A stretch of 64,000 bases of DNA, from positions 1-64,000 of the forward strand of contig CALQKH020000012.1 in NCBI GenBank assembly GCA_943331105.2, read 5' to 3'. Below, in pieces: positions 43,506 to 52,384 of the stretch. Under the pieces are notes generated by a model. It worked only from the letters and a program-made list of their open reading frames with translations, ran no database searches and had not been told where the DNA came from. Each line of letters begins with the position of its first letter. Position 1 is the first letter of the stretch. This DNA comes from Akkermansia muciniphila. GTDB taxonomy: Bacteria; Pseudomonadota; Gammaproteobacteria; Burkholderiales; Burkholderiaceae_C. Both the position numbers and the translations under genes were made by a program.

Positions 43506-44519
43506 ATGAGCAACAACATGCAAATTCGTCGTCGGGATATCGTCTTGGGCCTGGGCGCTGCGGGCTTGTCCAGCATTGGGGCACCGGCCATAGCGCAGCA
43601 GCGCACCAAAATCCGTGTGGGTTATGTCGATACCCTGGCGGTCACAGGCCAACTGTGGACTGGCGTTCACCGTGGGCATTGGGAAAAAGAGCGCATTGAA
43701 TTTGACCCGGTCAAATTCAACACGGGTCTTGAGCTCTTCAACGCCATGATTGGCGGTAGCTTGGACATGTTGTCCACTGGCGCAGTGATTTCCAACTTTC
43801 CCGCGCGCGGGCAAGGCAAGGCTTTTTTGATCAACAACATTGAGTTTGCGACAGCGCAGCTGTGGATTCGAGAAGACCAAGGGGTCAAGACATGGGCTGA
43901 CCTGAAGGGGAAAAAAATTGCCACCACCTTGGGGACCACGGCCCACGTGTTCCTGGATGCGGCATTGCGCGCGAATGGGCTGGACCCCGCCAAGGATGTG
44001 GAGCTCATCAACCAAGGCATGCCGGTTGCGGTCACTTCATTCATCTCTGGCGCTGTCCCGGCTGTGGCTTTGTGGGTGCCTTTCAATATGCAGGTCCGCC
44101 AGCGCGTGCCTAGCGCCAAAATGTTGGTGGATGCCTCGGCCTATTTCCCCAAGTCTGCGATCGTCGGCGGTTGGGCGACACGTGCCGATTATTTTGAAAA
44201 AAATCGCGCCGTGGTCGCACAAGTCGTGCGTGGATGGGCTGCGGCGAACGACGATTTGATCAAAAATTCGGCCAGCATCTTGCCTATCATTCAGGCCAAA
44301 AATTACGAACAAGTGCCATTGGCTGAATTACAGGAGCAGTTCAAGGCGTCCAAATACCACACGGCAGCCGAGTGGCAAAAGCTCTACCAAGACGGCACCG
44401 CCGTGGGATGGCTGCAGCAAGTGACCGATTTTTATGCCCGCTTCGGGGGGATTCAAAACCCAGTGCCCGCAAAGACGTATTTCGACACTTCTTTGCTGTT
44501 GAACAACGTCAAGACCTGA
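43506..44519 (+). CDS. ABC transporter substrate-binding protein, TauA/SsuA-like
   Basis: 337 residues. Twin-arginine-like signal (QIRRRDIVLGLGAAGLSSIGAPAIAQQ) with an AQ cleavage site near residue 31. The mature protein has the nitrate/sulfonate/taurine binding fold: IRVGYVDTLAVTGQLW, GSLDMLSTGAVISNFPARG, WADLKGKKIATTLGTTAHVFLDAAL. It feeds the two genes before it. The ligand is not readable; sulfated or sulfonated anions are plausible beside two sulfatases. Confidence 0.87.
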   Translation: MSNNMQIRRRDIVLGLGAAGLSSIGAPAIAQQRTKIRVGYVDTLAVTGQLWTGVHRGHWEKERIEFDPVKFNTGLELFNAMIGGSLDMLSTGAVISNFPARGQGKAFLINNIEFATAQLWIREDQGVKTWADLKGKKIATTLGTTAHVFLDAALRANGLDPAKDVELINQGMPVAVTSFISGAVPAVALWVPFNMQVRQRVPSAKMLVDASAYFPKSAIVGGWATRADYFEKNRAVVAQVVRGWAAANDDLIKNSASILPIIQAKNYEQVPLAELQEQFKASKYHTAAEWQKLYQDGTAVGWLQQVTDFYARFGGIQNPVPAKTYFDTSLLLNNVKT

Positions 44520-44606
44520 TGCGGGGCATTATTTGAAACGTGTGTTCAACTGATCTGATGCTTGGGCGAGCGGCTCCAAGCCGCTTGATCCCCCTGTGCA
44601 GGCGTG

Positions 44607-45776
44607 TCAGCTCTGTTGGCACGCCAAAGAGAGGGCATCGAGGTCCGGTTCAACCCCAAGTCCGGGATCTTGCGTCAATGTGATGAACCCGTTGTCGATT
44701 TTTTGCAGTGCCGGTGCGAGCAGGGTTCGCAGTGGATTTTCATTGGCATCTACTTCGAGCAAACCGTCACCGCCGGCAGCGGCAAGCAGATGCGCTGATG
44801 CCATGAGTCCAATACCGGCGCCTAAATAATGTGGGCAGTAGCGTAGACCCCGTGAAAGCGTGTTTTGAGTGACGGCCCAGGTCGCAGAGATGCCCCCCCA
44901 TTTGGCAATATCGGGTTGCAATACATCAAATGCTTTACTAGCTAGGGCAGACATGAAACTGGCGGATCCCAGCATGTTTTCGCCTGCAGCCAATGGAATG
45001 CGGGAATGCGCTTTGAGCGCCTGCCATTGATGCATCTCACTGTCACATCGAAGAGGTTCCTCGAGCCACCTCAATCCGTAAGGCTCTAATTTCGGTATGG
45101 TTTCTAGCGCTTGGGCCAGGTCCCAAGCTTGGTTGACATCGGCCATCAGTTCAAGTGAAGGGCCTAGCCACTCACGCACGGATCTCAGGTTGGCGATGTC
45201 TTGCTCGGTGTCAAATCCGATTTTCAATTTAAAAGCGCGAAAGCCTTCTTGGTGCTTCTTTTGGACAGTTTGCAATGAGCCATCGGGATTGATGCCGCTG
45301 GCATACACACCAATTCGCGCATTGGATCCTCCCAGCAATTGATACAAGGGTAGTTGGGCCCTTCTTGCGCACAAATCCCAAAGCGCTATGTCGACGCCAG
45401 CAATCACTTGTGCCACAGGTCCAAGTTCACCCGATTGGAGGGCAAGAACATGTGTTTTCGAACTCGCTTCTTCAAAGGCATAAGCAGGGTGGCTAAAGTC
45501 TTTGTTCAACAACAAAGGTGCCACAACGGTTTCAAGTAACTTGGCACGGTGCTCGGCACCACAGGCTGGAAAATTGCACCAAATTTCGCCCCACCCTACA
45601 TGGCCATCGGCGCTTTCTGCTCTGACAAAAACTGCGGGTCGATCGTGCATGATGCCAAACGAAGTTTTCACCGGGACGGGGCTAGGGCACCGAAATACCA
45701 AAGCGTTCAGACTGATGAGGCGTAAATTCAGTGCGCTTGGAGCTGCTGATGAAGTTGGCAAAGGTAATAGTTTCAT
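44607..45776 (-). CDS. Mandelate racemase/muconate lactonizing enzyme family protein
   Basis: 389 residues from ATG 45776. Enolase superfamily: capping domain with FGIMHDRPAVFVRAESADG, then the barrel with the KLKIG base region, LMADVNQAW and LRWLEEPLRCD metal ligands, and DVLQPDIAKWGGIS. Members dehydrate or racemise sugar acids and related compounds. The gene is convergent to the transporter and divergent from the GMC oxidoreductase. An acid-sugar dehydratase role fits the UxaA genes nearby. Confidence 0.85.
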   Translation of the reverse strand: MKLLPLPTSSAAPSALNLRLISLNALVFRCPSPVPVKTSFGIMHDRPAVFVRAESADGHVGWGEIWCNFPACGAEHRAKLLETVVAPLLLNKDFSHPAYAFEEASSKTHVLALQSGELGPVAQVIAGVDIALWDLCARRAQLPLYQLLGGSNARIGVYASGINPDGSLQTVQKKHQEGFRAFKLKIGFDTEQDIANLRSVREWLGPSLELMADVNQAWDLAQALETIPKLEPYGLRWLEEPLRCDSEMHQWQALKAHSRIPLAAGENMLGSASFMSALASKAFDVLQPDIAKWGGISATWAVTQNTLSRGLRYCPHYLGAGIGLMASAHLLAAAGGDGLLEVDANENPLRTLLAPALQKIDNGFITLTQDPGLGVEPDLDALSLACQQS

Positions 45777-45788
45777 AGCAGGTAGTCT

Positions 45789-45812
45789 AAAGGTATGGCA
45801 TATAATACCTTT
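45789..45812. promoter_or_regulatory. Inverted repeat between divergent MR and GMC genes
   Basis: AAAGGTAT at 45789-45796 and ATACCTTT at 45805-45812 form a perfect 8-bp inverted repeat with an 8-bp spacer in the 37-bp gap between two divergent starts. Both promoters must lie close, so this is a likely regulator site. It differs from the CTATGGTACCATAG palindromes. Confidence 0.45.
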
Positions 45813-45813
45813 G

Positions 45814-47433
45814 ATGAAAAATGCAAGCAACTCTTTGGGTTTTGACTACATCATTGTGGGCGCAGGGTCCGCAGGTTGCATATTGGCCAATCGGCTCAGT
45901 GCCAATCCGAATTGTCGAGTGTTGTTGTTGGAAGCGGGTGGCCCCTCACAAGGTTTTTGGTTGCGATTACCGGTAGGCTACTTCCGCACCATCAATGACC
46001 AACGTTTTTCGTGGCAATTTCCTGTGCAGTCGCAGCAAGAGACGGCCAATCGTGCCATGACCTGGCCGCGCGGCAAAGTTTTGGGTGGCTCTAGCGCGAT
46101 CAATGGCTTGCTGTACATCCGTGGTCAACGCGCAGATTACGACGATTGGTCTGCACTTGGCGCCAGTGGATGGTCTTACAACGAGGTCTTGCCGTTCTTC
46201 AAAAGCGCCGAATGTTATGAAGGTGGCGAGAGCGAATTCCATGGTTCAAAAGGTGAACTGGGCGTTTCCAATTTGCGCAATGACCATCCTTACTGTGAGG
46301 CTTGGCTGAAGGCTGCCCAACAAGCCGGCCATCCCTTGAACGAAGATTTCAATGGCGCACAATCCGACGGCATGGGCCGATACCAGTTAACTTTAAAAGG
46401 CCACTGGCGGTGCGATGCAGCAACGGCATTCCTCAAGCCCATCAAAGCCAGAACGAATTTGACCATCGTGACGCATGCTCAGGTCACCAAGGTCGTGGTT
46501 GAAAAAGGGCGCGCCTCTGGCGTTGAATGGCTTGCCCAGGGACAGCTGCAAAGAGCCAAGGCGGACACAGAAGTGGTTTTGTCGGCGGGCGCGCTTCAAT
46601 CGCCGCAGTTGCTTCAATTGTCTGGCATTGGACATCCCGATTTGCTACAGCGCTTTGGGATCCCTGTCGTGGCGCAAGCGCCAGAGGTGGGCGAAAATTT
46701 GCAAGACCACTATCAAGCGCGCGTCATCGTGAAGTTGCGAAAAAAACATTCACTGAACGACGATGTGCGCAACCCCATTCGTTTGGCGCAAATGGGGGCG
46801 CAGTGGTTGTTTCAAAAGCGTGGTCCCTTAACAGTGGGTGCCGGCCAGGTGGGTGGACTGGCTTGCACCGAATATGCTGAAAATGGAAGAGCCGATGTGC
46901 TTTTCAATGTCATGCCGTTGTCGGTTGATAAACCTGGCGATGCTTTGCATCGCTTCTCAGGCTTTTCTGCTTCGGCTACCCAATGCCGGCCACTGTCGCG
47001 CGGTCACGTCCAAATCAATTCTGCAGACCCACTTGCTGCGCCCAGAATCTTGGCGAATTATTTGCAAAATCCGCACGATGCCAAAGTTCTGGTGGCTGGC
47101 TTGAAGCTGCTGCGTGAAATTTTTGCGCAGCCTGCTTTCAAAGAACTGGTCACAGGCGAAGAGCATTTTCCGGGTAATCACATCACCACGCCTTTGGCGT
47201 TAGAGCAGTTCGCACGCGAAAAGGGGGGCACGGTTTACCACCCTGTTGGCACGTGTCGCATGGGCGAAGACGCCAACGCGGTGGTCGATTCGCGTCTGAG
47301 GGTGCGAGGCGTGGATGGCCTGCGAGTCATCGATGCCTCTGTCATGCCGCGCATGGTGTCAACCAACACCAATGCCGCAGCCATCATGATAGGTGAAAAG
47401 GGTGCAGCCATGATGCTGGAAGACGCTGTTTAA
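45814..47433 (+). CDS. GMC-family FAD oxidoreductase (choline dehydrogenase-like)
   Basis: 539 residues from ATG 45814; the long upstream frame is antisense to the enolase-type gene. FAD-binding FDYIIVGAGSAGCILANRL, the GMC signature GKVLGGSSAINGLLYIRG, and the C-terminal YHPVGTCRMG and STNTNAAAIMIGEKGA. It oxidises an alcohol to an aldehyde. The next gene is an aldehyde dehydrogenase, so the two likely turn an alcohol into an acid. Choline is a possible substrate given the choline-sulfatase-like gene, but not proven. Confidence 0.88.
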   Translation: MKNASNSLGFDYIIVGAGSAGCILANRLSANPNCRVLLLEAGGPSQGFWLRLPVGYFRTINDQRFSWQFPVQSQQETANRAMTWPRGKVLGGSSAINGLLYIRGQRADYDDWSALGASGWSYNEVLPFFKSAECYEGGESEFHGSKGELGVSNLRNDHPYCEAWLKAAQQAGHPLNEDFNGAQSDGMGRYQLTLKGHWRCDAATAFLKPIKARTNLTIVTHAQVTKVVVEKGRASGVEWLAQGQLQRAKADTEVVLSAGALQSPQLLQLSGIGHPDLLQRFGIPVVAQAPEVGENLQDHYQARVIVKLRKKHSLNDDVRNPIRLAQMGAQWLFQKRGPLTVGAGQVGGLACTEYAENGRADVLFNVMPLSVDKPGDALHRFSGFSASATQCRPLSRGHVQINSADPLAAPRILANYLQNPHDAKVLVAGLKLLREIFAQPAFKELVTGEEHFPGNHITTPLALEQFAREKGGTVYHPVGTCRMGEDANAVVDSRLRVRGVDGLRVIDASVMPRMVSTNTNAAAIMIGEKGAAMMLEDAV

Positions 47434-47493
47434 ACGCCGGACCGATGCCATACGTTGTAGGGCAAAGTTTTTTTATTTTGAAGTGAATGATCC

Positions 47494-48951
47494 ATGTCCA
47501 ACTATCCCCATGTTCAGCTTTACATCGATGGCCACTGGCGGGAGGGTGCTGCTGCGCGTAAATTGCCGGTGCGCAACCCTGCCACAGGCGAGGTCATGGG
47601 CGAGCTGGCTTGCGCCGAAACCTCTGACCTTGAAGAAGTCGCACAAGCCGCCCATCGTGGCTTTGATGTGTGGCGAAAAATCAGTGCCTTTGACCGCTAC
47701 AAAATGATGCGCAAAGCTGCGCAGTTGTTGCGGGACAGAGTGGAAACGGTGGCCCAGCTCATGACTTTGGAACAAGGCAAACCCTTGGCCGAAGCCCGCA
47801 TGGAAGTGATGGCGGGCGCTGACACCATTGATTGGTTTGCCGAAGAGGGCCGCCGAGCCTATGGCCGTGTTATTCCCGCGCGCCAAATGGATGTGTACCA
47901 ATTGGTCATCAAAGAGCCGGTGGGTCCAGTAGCAGCGTTTACGCCTTGGAACTTTCCCATCAATCAAATTGTGCGCAAGCTTGCTGCCGCCTTGGCTGCG
48001 GGTTGTTCCATCATCGTCAAAGCGCCAGAGGAGACGCCAGCGTCACCCGCAGAACTGATCCGTGTATTCATAGATGCGGGCGTGCCATCTGGGGTTGTGA
48101 ATTTGGTCTACGGCGATCCCGCGCACATCTCCACATACCTCATTGCCCATCCAGCCATTCGTAAGATTTCCTTCACGGGTTCAACGCCTGTTGGCAAACA
48201 ATTGGCGGCCATGGCTGGGCAGCACATGAAGCGCATGACCATGGAGTTGGGTGGCCATGCGCCGGTCATCGTATTCAATGATGCCGACATTTCACTGGCT
48301 GCCAAGACCATGGCCGCCAGCAAGTTTCGCAATGCAGGGCAAGTCTGTGTGTCGCCCACGCGTTTCTTGGTTCAAGAAGGTGTTTTCAACGAATTTGTAG
48401 ACCAATTTGTGATGCACGCAGAGAAACTCAAAGTGGGCAATGGCATGGAGGCCGACATCACCATGGGACCCTTGGCCAACCCGCGACGCGTAACGGCCAT
48501 GCAAAATTTGGTGGACGATGCCGAGCAGCAAAATGCCAAACTCAAAACTGGTGGCAAGCGCTTGGGCAGTTCAGGTAACTTTTGGACACCTACGGTTTTG
48601 ACTGAATTGTCCTTATCGGCTCGCGCAATGTCAGAAGAACCGTTTGGCCCTATGGCCTTGATCAATCCATTCCATACTTTTGACGACGCGGTGCAAGAAG
48701 CCAATCGCCTCCCATTCGGGCTGGCTGCTTATGCATGGACACGATCGGCTAGAACGGCGCAGCAAATTGCAGCGTCTGTACAAACGGGCATGATTACCAT
48801 CAACCATTTGGGCTTGGGCATGCCCGAAACACCATTTGGTGGTGTGAAAGATTCGGGCTATGGCTCAGAGGGTGGCACTGAAGCCTTGGAGGCTTACCTC
48901 AATCCCAAGTTTGTATCTCAGGCGGGTTTGTCAGACGGCTTGTCTGGTTGA
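47494..48951 (+). CDS. NAD(P)-dependent aldehyde dehydrogenase
   Basis: 485 residues. Cofactor site [18 protein letters not shown], catalytic Glu251 in MELGGHAP and Cys285 in [12 protein letters not shown]. It is closest in look to succinate-semialdehyde or generic ALDH rather than typical betaine-aldehyde dehydrogenase. It lies 60 bases after the GMC oxidoreductase and runs into the convergent sulfatase gene with a 34-base overlap. Confidence 0.88.
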   Translation: MSNYPHVQLYIDGHWREGAAARKLPVRNPATGEVMGELACAETSDLEEVAQAAHRGFDVWRKISAFDRYKMMRKAAQLLRDRVETVAQLMTLEQGKPLAEARMEVMAGADTIDWFAEEGRRAYGRVIPARQMDVYQLVIKEPVGPVAAFTPWNFPINQIVRKLAAALAAGCSIIVKAPEETPASPAELIRVFIDAGVPSGVVNLVYGDPAHISTYLIAHPAIRKISFTGSTPVGKQLAAMAGQHMKRMTMELGGHAPVIVFNDADISLAAKTMAASKFRNAGQVCVSPTRFLVQEGVFNEFVDQFVMHAEKLKVGNGMEADITMGPLANPRRVTAMQNLVDDAEQQNAKLKTGGKRLGSSGNFWTPTVLTELSLSARAMSEEPFGPMALINPFHTFDDAVQEANRLPFGLAAYAWTRSARTAQQIAASVQTGMITINHLGLGMPETPFGGVKDSGYGSEGGTEALEAYLNPKFVSQAGLSDGLSG

Positions 48952-50492
48952 ACGGGTTCGACATATGGAAACCTAGCGCGGGCCTTCACACTGGTGGGAC
49001 CCGCGGTGCCAGAGCCGCGTATAAAGCGCTGGGTTTCATCCACAAACGGTTGGTACGCCCAGTTGGGTGTTTTGCTTGAAGCATTGGCCACCTCGGCCAA
49101 AAACAAGCGTTCCTTTTGGCTGGCCAAAATGCGGGCATGCATGGTGGCTGGATCCCAATCTTCTACCAAGCGCGCGTGCAACTGCTGCTGCACGTCGGCA
49201 TGTTCAGCTTTTCCTGCCAAGTCGTGCAATTCGTCTGGATCTTTTTCTAGGTTGAAAAGCATGGGTGCCAAGCCGTGCGTGAAAATGTATTTCCAAGGTC
49301 CGTCACGCAGCATGCGTGAAGCGGCACTGACACCCTCCGAGCTGTACTCTGAAATCACACACCGATCATGGCCTGCATCTTCGCCGGTTAGCAATGGCAC
49401 AAGGCTTTTGCCATGCAATGGTCCGACGGGTTCTGGTGCTTGATTGCTGTAGGCCAGGTCCATAAACGTAGGGAGCAGGTCGACCAAAGAAACGTGTGCT
49501 GAAACACGTGCCGGTGCGAAGCGTTGGGGCATGGACACAATCATGGGCACGCGCACAGAAGATTCGTAAAAGCTTTGTTTGAACCACATGCCGCGCTCTC
49601 CCAGCATTTCCCCATGGTCCCCACAAAACACCACCACGGTATTGTCATCTAGCCCTGTTTCTTTCAAAACTTCTAAAATTTTTCCAATCTTTTCGTCCAC
49701 ATAACTCACCATGCCGTAGTAGGCATGACGGGCATTCAAAACTTGGTCGTCAGATACGCTGTAAATGTCTTGGGCGTGGGCTACATAGAGCCATTGACTG
49801 TGTTCGTCAAGCTCTTCAAAAGGAATGGGCGGCACACGCGGTGCATCAATGTCTTCACTGCGGTACAGGTCCCAATGTTTTTGCTGAGCCACAAACGGCG
49901 GATGTGGATGCGTGTAAGACACCGTGAGAAAGAAAGGTTTGTCTTGCGGTGCACGTGCCAAGTCGTAAAGGCACTGAGCGCCCTTGTATTCCACCTCATC
50001 GTCGTAATCGATTTGCATGCTACGCACGCAAGGACCAGCTTCTAAGACGGGGCGCATGCTGACACCGGTTGGGCGATAGGCGGGGCCTTTGAGCCAATCG
50101 GGGGTCCAGGCAAAATCAGCAGGATAAATGTCTGTGGTGAGGCGCTCGTCGAAGCCATGCAATTGGTCGGGACCAATGAAATGCATTTTTCCGCACAGAA
50201 TGGTCCGATACCCTGCATGCCGCAGGTAATGTGCCATGGTGGGCATTGCTGCTGGAAACTCAGAAGCGTTATCGTAAGCTGCTATGGAGTGGGGTAGTCT
50301 GCCAGAGAGCATTGAAAAACGTGACGGTGCGCAAATTGGAAAATTGCAATAGGCGCTGTCAAATACCACTCCACGCGCAGCCAGCGCGCTCAAATTCGGC
50401 GTCTTGACCAACGGGTGCCCATGAAAGGGCAAGGACTGCACGGCCAACTGGTCTGCCATCACCAGCAAAATATTGGGTTGCTCTTTGCTCAT
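48918..50492 (-). CDS. betC: Sulfatase, choline-sulfatase-like
   Basis: 524 residues from ATG 50492. Type I sulfatase: [10 protein letters not shown] with metal-binding Asp, then the formylglycine site C54-A-P-S-R58 in [59 protein letters not shown] and [17 protein letters not shown]. The [16 protein letters not shown] stretch is characteristic of BetC choline-sulfatases. The cysteine needs conversion to formylglycine by a maturase not found close by. It is followed on the same strand by a Bug binding protein upstream at 50515-51510. Confidence 0.83.
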   Translation of the reverse strand: MSKEQPNILLVMADQLAVQSLPFHGHPLVKTPNLSALAARGVVFDSAYCNFPICAPSRFSMLSGRLPHSIAAYDNASEFPAAMPTMAHYLRHAGYRTILCGKMHFIGPDQLHGFDERLTTDIYPADFAWTPDWLKGPAYRPTGVSMRPVLEAGPCVRSMQIDYDDEVEYKGAQCLYDLARAPQDKPFFLTVSYTHPHPPFVAQQKHWDLYRSEDIDAPRVPPIPFEELDEHSQWLYVAHAQDIYSVSDDQVLNARHAYYGMVSYVDEKIGKILEVLKETGLDDNTVVVFCGDHGEMLGERGMWFKQSFYESSVRVPMIVSMPQRFAPARVSAHVSLVDLLPTFMDLAYSNQAPEPVGPLHGKSLVPLLTGEDAGHDRCVISEYSSEGVSAASRMLRDGPWKYIFTHGLAPMLFNLEKDPDELHDLAGKAEHADVQQQLHARLVEDWDPATMHARILASQKERLFLAEVANASSKTPNWAYQPFVDETQRFIRGSGTAGPTSVKARARFPYVEPVQPDKPSDKPA

Positions 50493-50514
50493 TGGATAAA
50501 TTCTTGGTGTGGAT

Positions 50515-51510
50515 TTATTCAAGTTTGATGCCGGCGTCTTTGACCACTTTGGTCCATTGCGTCAACTCTTGCTTAAAAAAAGCATCAAAAGTTTCGGGCC
50601 TGCCGGGCTTGGCACTGTGCATGCCGGCATTGACCAATGCCTGCCCGAAGTCGTCCATTTGCAGCACTTTATTGACTTCAGTGACCAGTTTGTCCACCAC
50701 GGCAGGCGGTGTACCTTTGGGTGCCAACAGGCCCAACCATTGGTCCACTTCAAAATCTTTCATGCCTGCCTCTGCCATCGTGGGTATCTGCGGAATACTG
50801 GGCATGCGCTGTTGGCTGGTGACCGCCAGAGCGCGCAGTTTGCCGGCTTTAATTTGAGGCAGTGCAACCGCCGCATTGGCAAACTGGTAATCAATACGTC
50901 CTGCGATCTGATCCGTGATGGCTGCTGGTGCGCCGGTATAGGGGATGTGCACTACAAATAAATTCAGACGCGATTTAAGAAGTTCGCCAGTCAGGTGTGC
51001 CGGTGAACCTATCCCCGCTGAAGCGTAGCTCAGTGTGCCAGGCTTGGTTCGCGCGGTATTGATTAAATCTTGCAAAGATGTGATTTTGCTGCTCGATGGC
51101 ACCACCAGAATCAGCGGGCCATAGGCAACCATGGCCACTCGCTCGAAGTCCTTGACGGCATCAAAAGGCATCGGCGAACGCATCGCGGTGTTCATGGTCA
51201 GAGCGCTGGTGGTAAAAAGTAAGCTGTAGCCGTCGGCGTTCGCTTTGGCCACTTGGTCTGCCCCAATATTTCCGCCTGCACCAAGTCTGTTTTCCACAAC
51301 AAAGGGTTGGCCCAACATGGTTTGCATGCGGTTGCTGAGTTGTCGCGCCGCCACATCCACTAGGCCTCCTGCGGGCCAAGGTACGACCACACGCACTGGT
51401 TTGTTAGGGTAGTTTTGTGCTTGCGCGGATGAAAAAAATACTGTGACGGTAGCGGTGGCTACCAACAGTGTGCGCAGCACATATCGGCTGAAAAAGCGCG
51501 TGGTGGGCAT
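50515..51510 (-). CDS. TTT-family (Bug) periplasmic substrate-binding protein
   Basis: 331 residues from ATG 51510. Signal peptide (RTLLVATATVTVFFSSAQA), then the Bug hallmarks PNKPVRVVVPWPAGGLVDVAARQL, VVENRLGAGGNIGAD, DGYSLLFTT and SYASAGIGSPAHLTGEL. It binds carboxylates or related anions for a tripartite tricarboxylate transporter. No TctA/TctB membrane genes are near, the usual orphan state in this bacterial group. Probably co-transcribed with gntR and the sulfatase. Confidence 0.9.
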   Translation of the reverse strand: MPTTRFFSRYVLRTLLVATATVTVFFSSAQAQNYPNKPVRVVVPWPAGGLVDVAARQLSNRMQTMLGQPFVVENRLGAGGNIGADQVAKANADGYSLLFTTSALTMNTAMRSPMPFDAVKDFERVAMVAYGPLILVVPSSSKITSLQDLINTARTKPGTLSYASAGIGSPAHLTGELLKSRLNLFVVHIPYTGAPAAITDQIAGRIDYQFANAAVALPQIKAGKLRALAVTSQQRMPSIPQIPTMAEAGMKDFEVDQWLGLLAPKGTPPAVVDKLVTEVNKVLQMDDFGQALVNAGMHSAKPGRPETFDAFFKQELTQWTKVVKDAGIKLE

Positions 51511-51541
51511 GGCAGTGGCCTTGAAGTGGTTGTACAAAAAG

Positions 51542-52279
51542 TTAAAGCGTTAGCTGCATTTCGAATTGAATGAAGTCGCCCCGGTAGATAATCAGCCCGA
51601 AATAAAGCACGGTTCCGTCGCTCGATTGCACAATGCGCCGCACTTCCGCTACCGGCGATCCCACCGGTACCTGAATCAGGTGGGCAATCTCAACGTCGGC
51701 TGTCGAGATGCGCAAGGTCTGGCGGGCAGCGGCGATGTCCAATTTTGGCAAGTCCATCATCACTGGCACCACGGTCTCCTTGCGAAAGCGCTTGGGCGCC
51801 TGCCGAAACACCCGCTGGTCGATAAAGATGGATGCCGCGCAATATGCTTGGCCGGCGCGCGAATGCACCCGACGCATAAAGTGGTAGGCGGGTGCGGCCT
51901 TACCGTCCTGTGGTGTGAGTGGGGGTTGTACCCCGGCTTCTTCAAGCAAAGTGAGTTCGGGCTTGTCGTTGCGGTAAGACTCGGCAAGTCCGCGCAAAGA
52001 AGTTTCCAGTGTGAGAGAGCGTTGGGGGAGCACTTGCTCGGTGACAAAGGTACCGCGCCCGCGTTGCGGCAGTAAGAGGCCTTCCCGCGTGAGGATGTCG
52101 ATGGCTTGGCGCACGGTGACGCGTGCCACCTTGAATTCGGCGACCAAGGCCTCTAGTGAAGGCACCTTGGTACCCGACTCCCACACGCCGCGCAGCACGC
52201 GCTGACGCAAAAGATCTGCCAACTGGGAATACAGCGGTACCGGGCTGTCAGGAAAAATGGGATGGGTCGAACTCTGCAT
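51542..52279 (-). CDS. GntR-family regulator, HutC subfamily
   Basis: 245 residues from ATG 52279; the open frame upstream overlaps the divergent sulfatase and is not used. Winged helix VPLYSQLADLLRQRVLRGVWESGTKVPSLEALVAEFKVARVTVRQAIDILTREGLL, then a UTRA ligand domain with YHFMRRVHSRAG and VGSPVAEVRRIV. It heads a leftward operon (gntR, Bug, sulfatase) and is divergent from a second sulfatase. The operator-like palindrome is 21 bases before its start. Confidence 0.88.
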   Translation of the reverse strand: MQSSTHPIFPDSPVPLYSQLADLLRQRVLRGVWESGTKVPSLEALVAEFKVARVTVRQAIDILTREGLLLPQRGRGTFVTEQVLPQRSLTLETSLRGLAESYRNDKPELTLLEEAGVQPPLTPQDGKAAPAYHFMRRVHSRAGQAYCAASIFIDQRVFRQAPKRFRKETVVPVMMDLPKLDIAAARQTLRISTADVEIAHLIQVPVGSPVAEVRRIVQSSDGTVLYFGLIIYRGDFIQFEMQLTL

Positions 52280-52299
52280 TAAAAATCCGATAGTTCTAT

Positions 52300-52313
52300 C
52301 TATAGTAACATAG
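52300..52313. promoter_or_regulatory. Likely GntR operator, second copy
   Basis: CTATAGTAACATAG differs from the palindrome at 41845-41858 at two of 14 positions and keeps the CTAT...ATAG arms. It lies between gntR and the divergent sulfatase gene, where an autoregulatory site is expected. Confidence 0.6.
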
Positions 52314-52384
52314 CTTATGGGTCGTCTCTGTGTGCCAAACTCGCACCAACACCTAAGGTGAGAACCCGCAACAAAAAGCCATGC

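Noticed and set aside
43755..43766. Second ops-like match, GGCGGTAGCTTG
   Set aside because: It fits GGCGGTAGNNT but lies inside the substrate-binding protein gene, not in a leader, and encodes ordinary residues (GGSLD). Most likely chance.
44569..44585. AGCGGCT-CCA-AGCCGCT hairpin between convergent genes as terminator
   Set aside because: The stem is perfect but no T-run follows on either strand, so it is not called.
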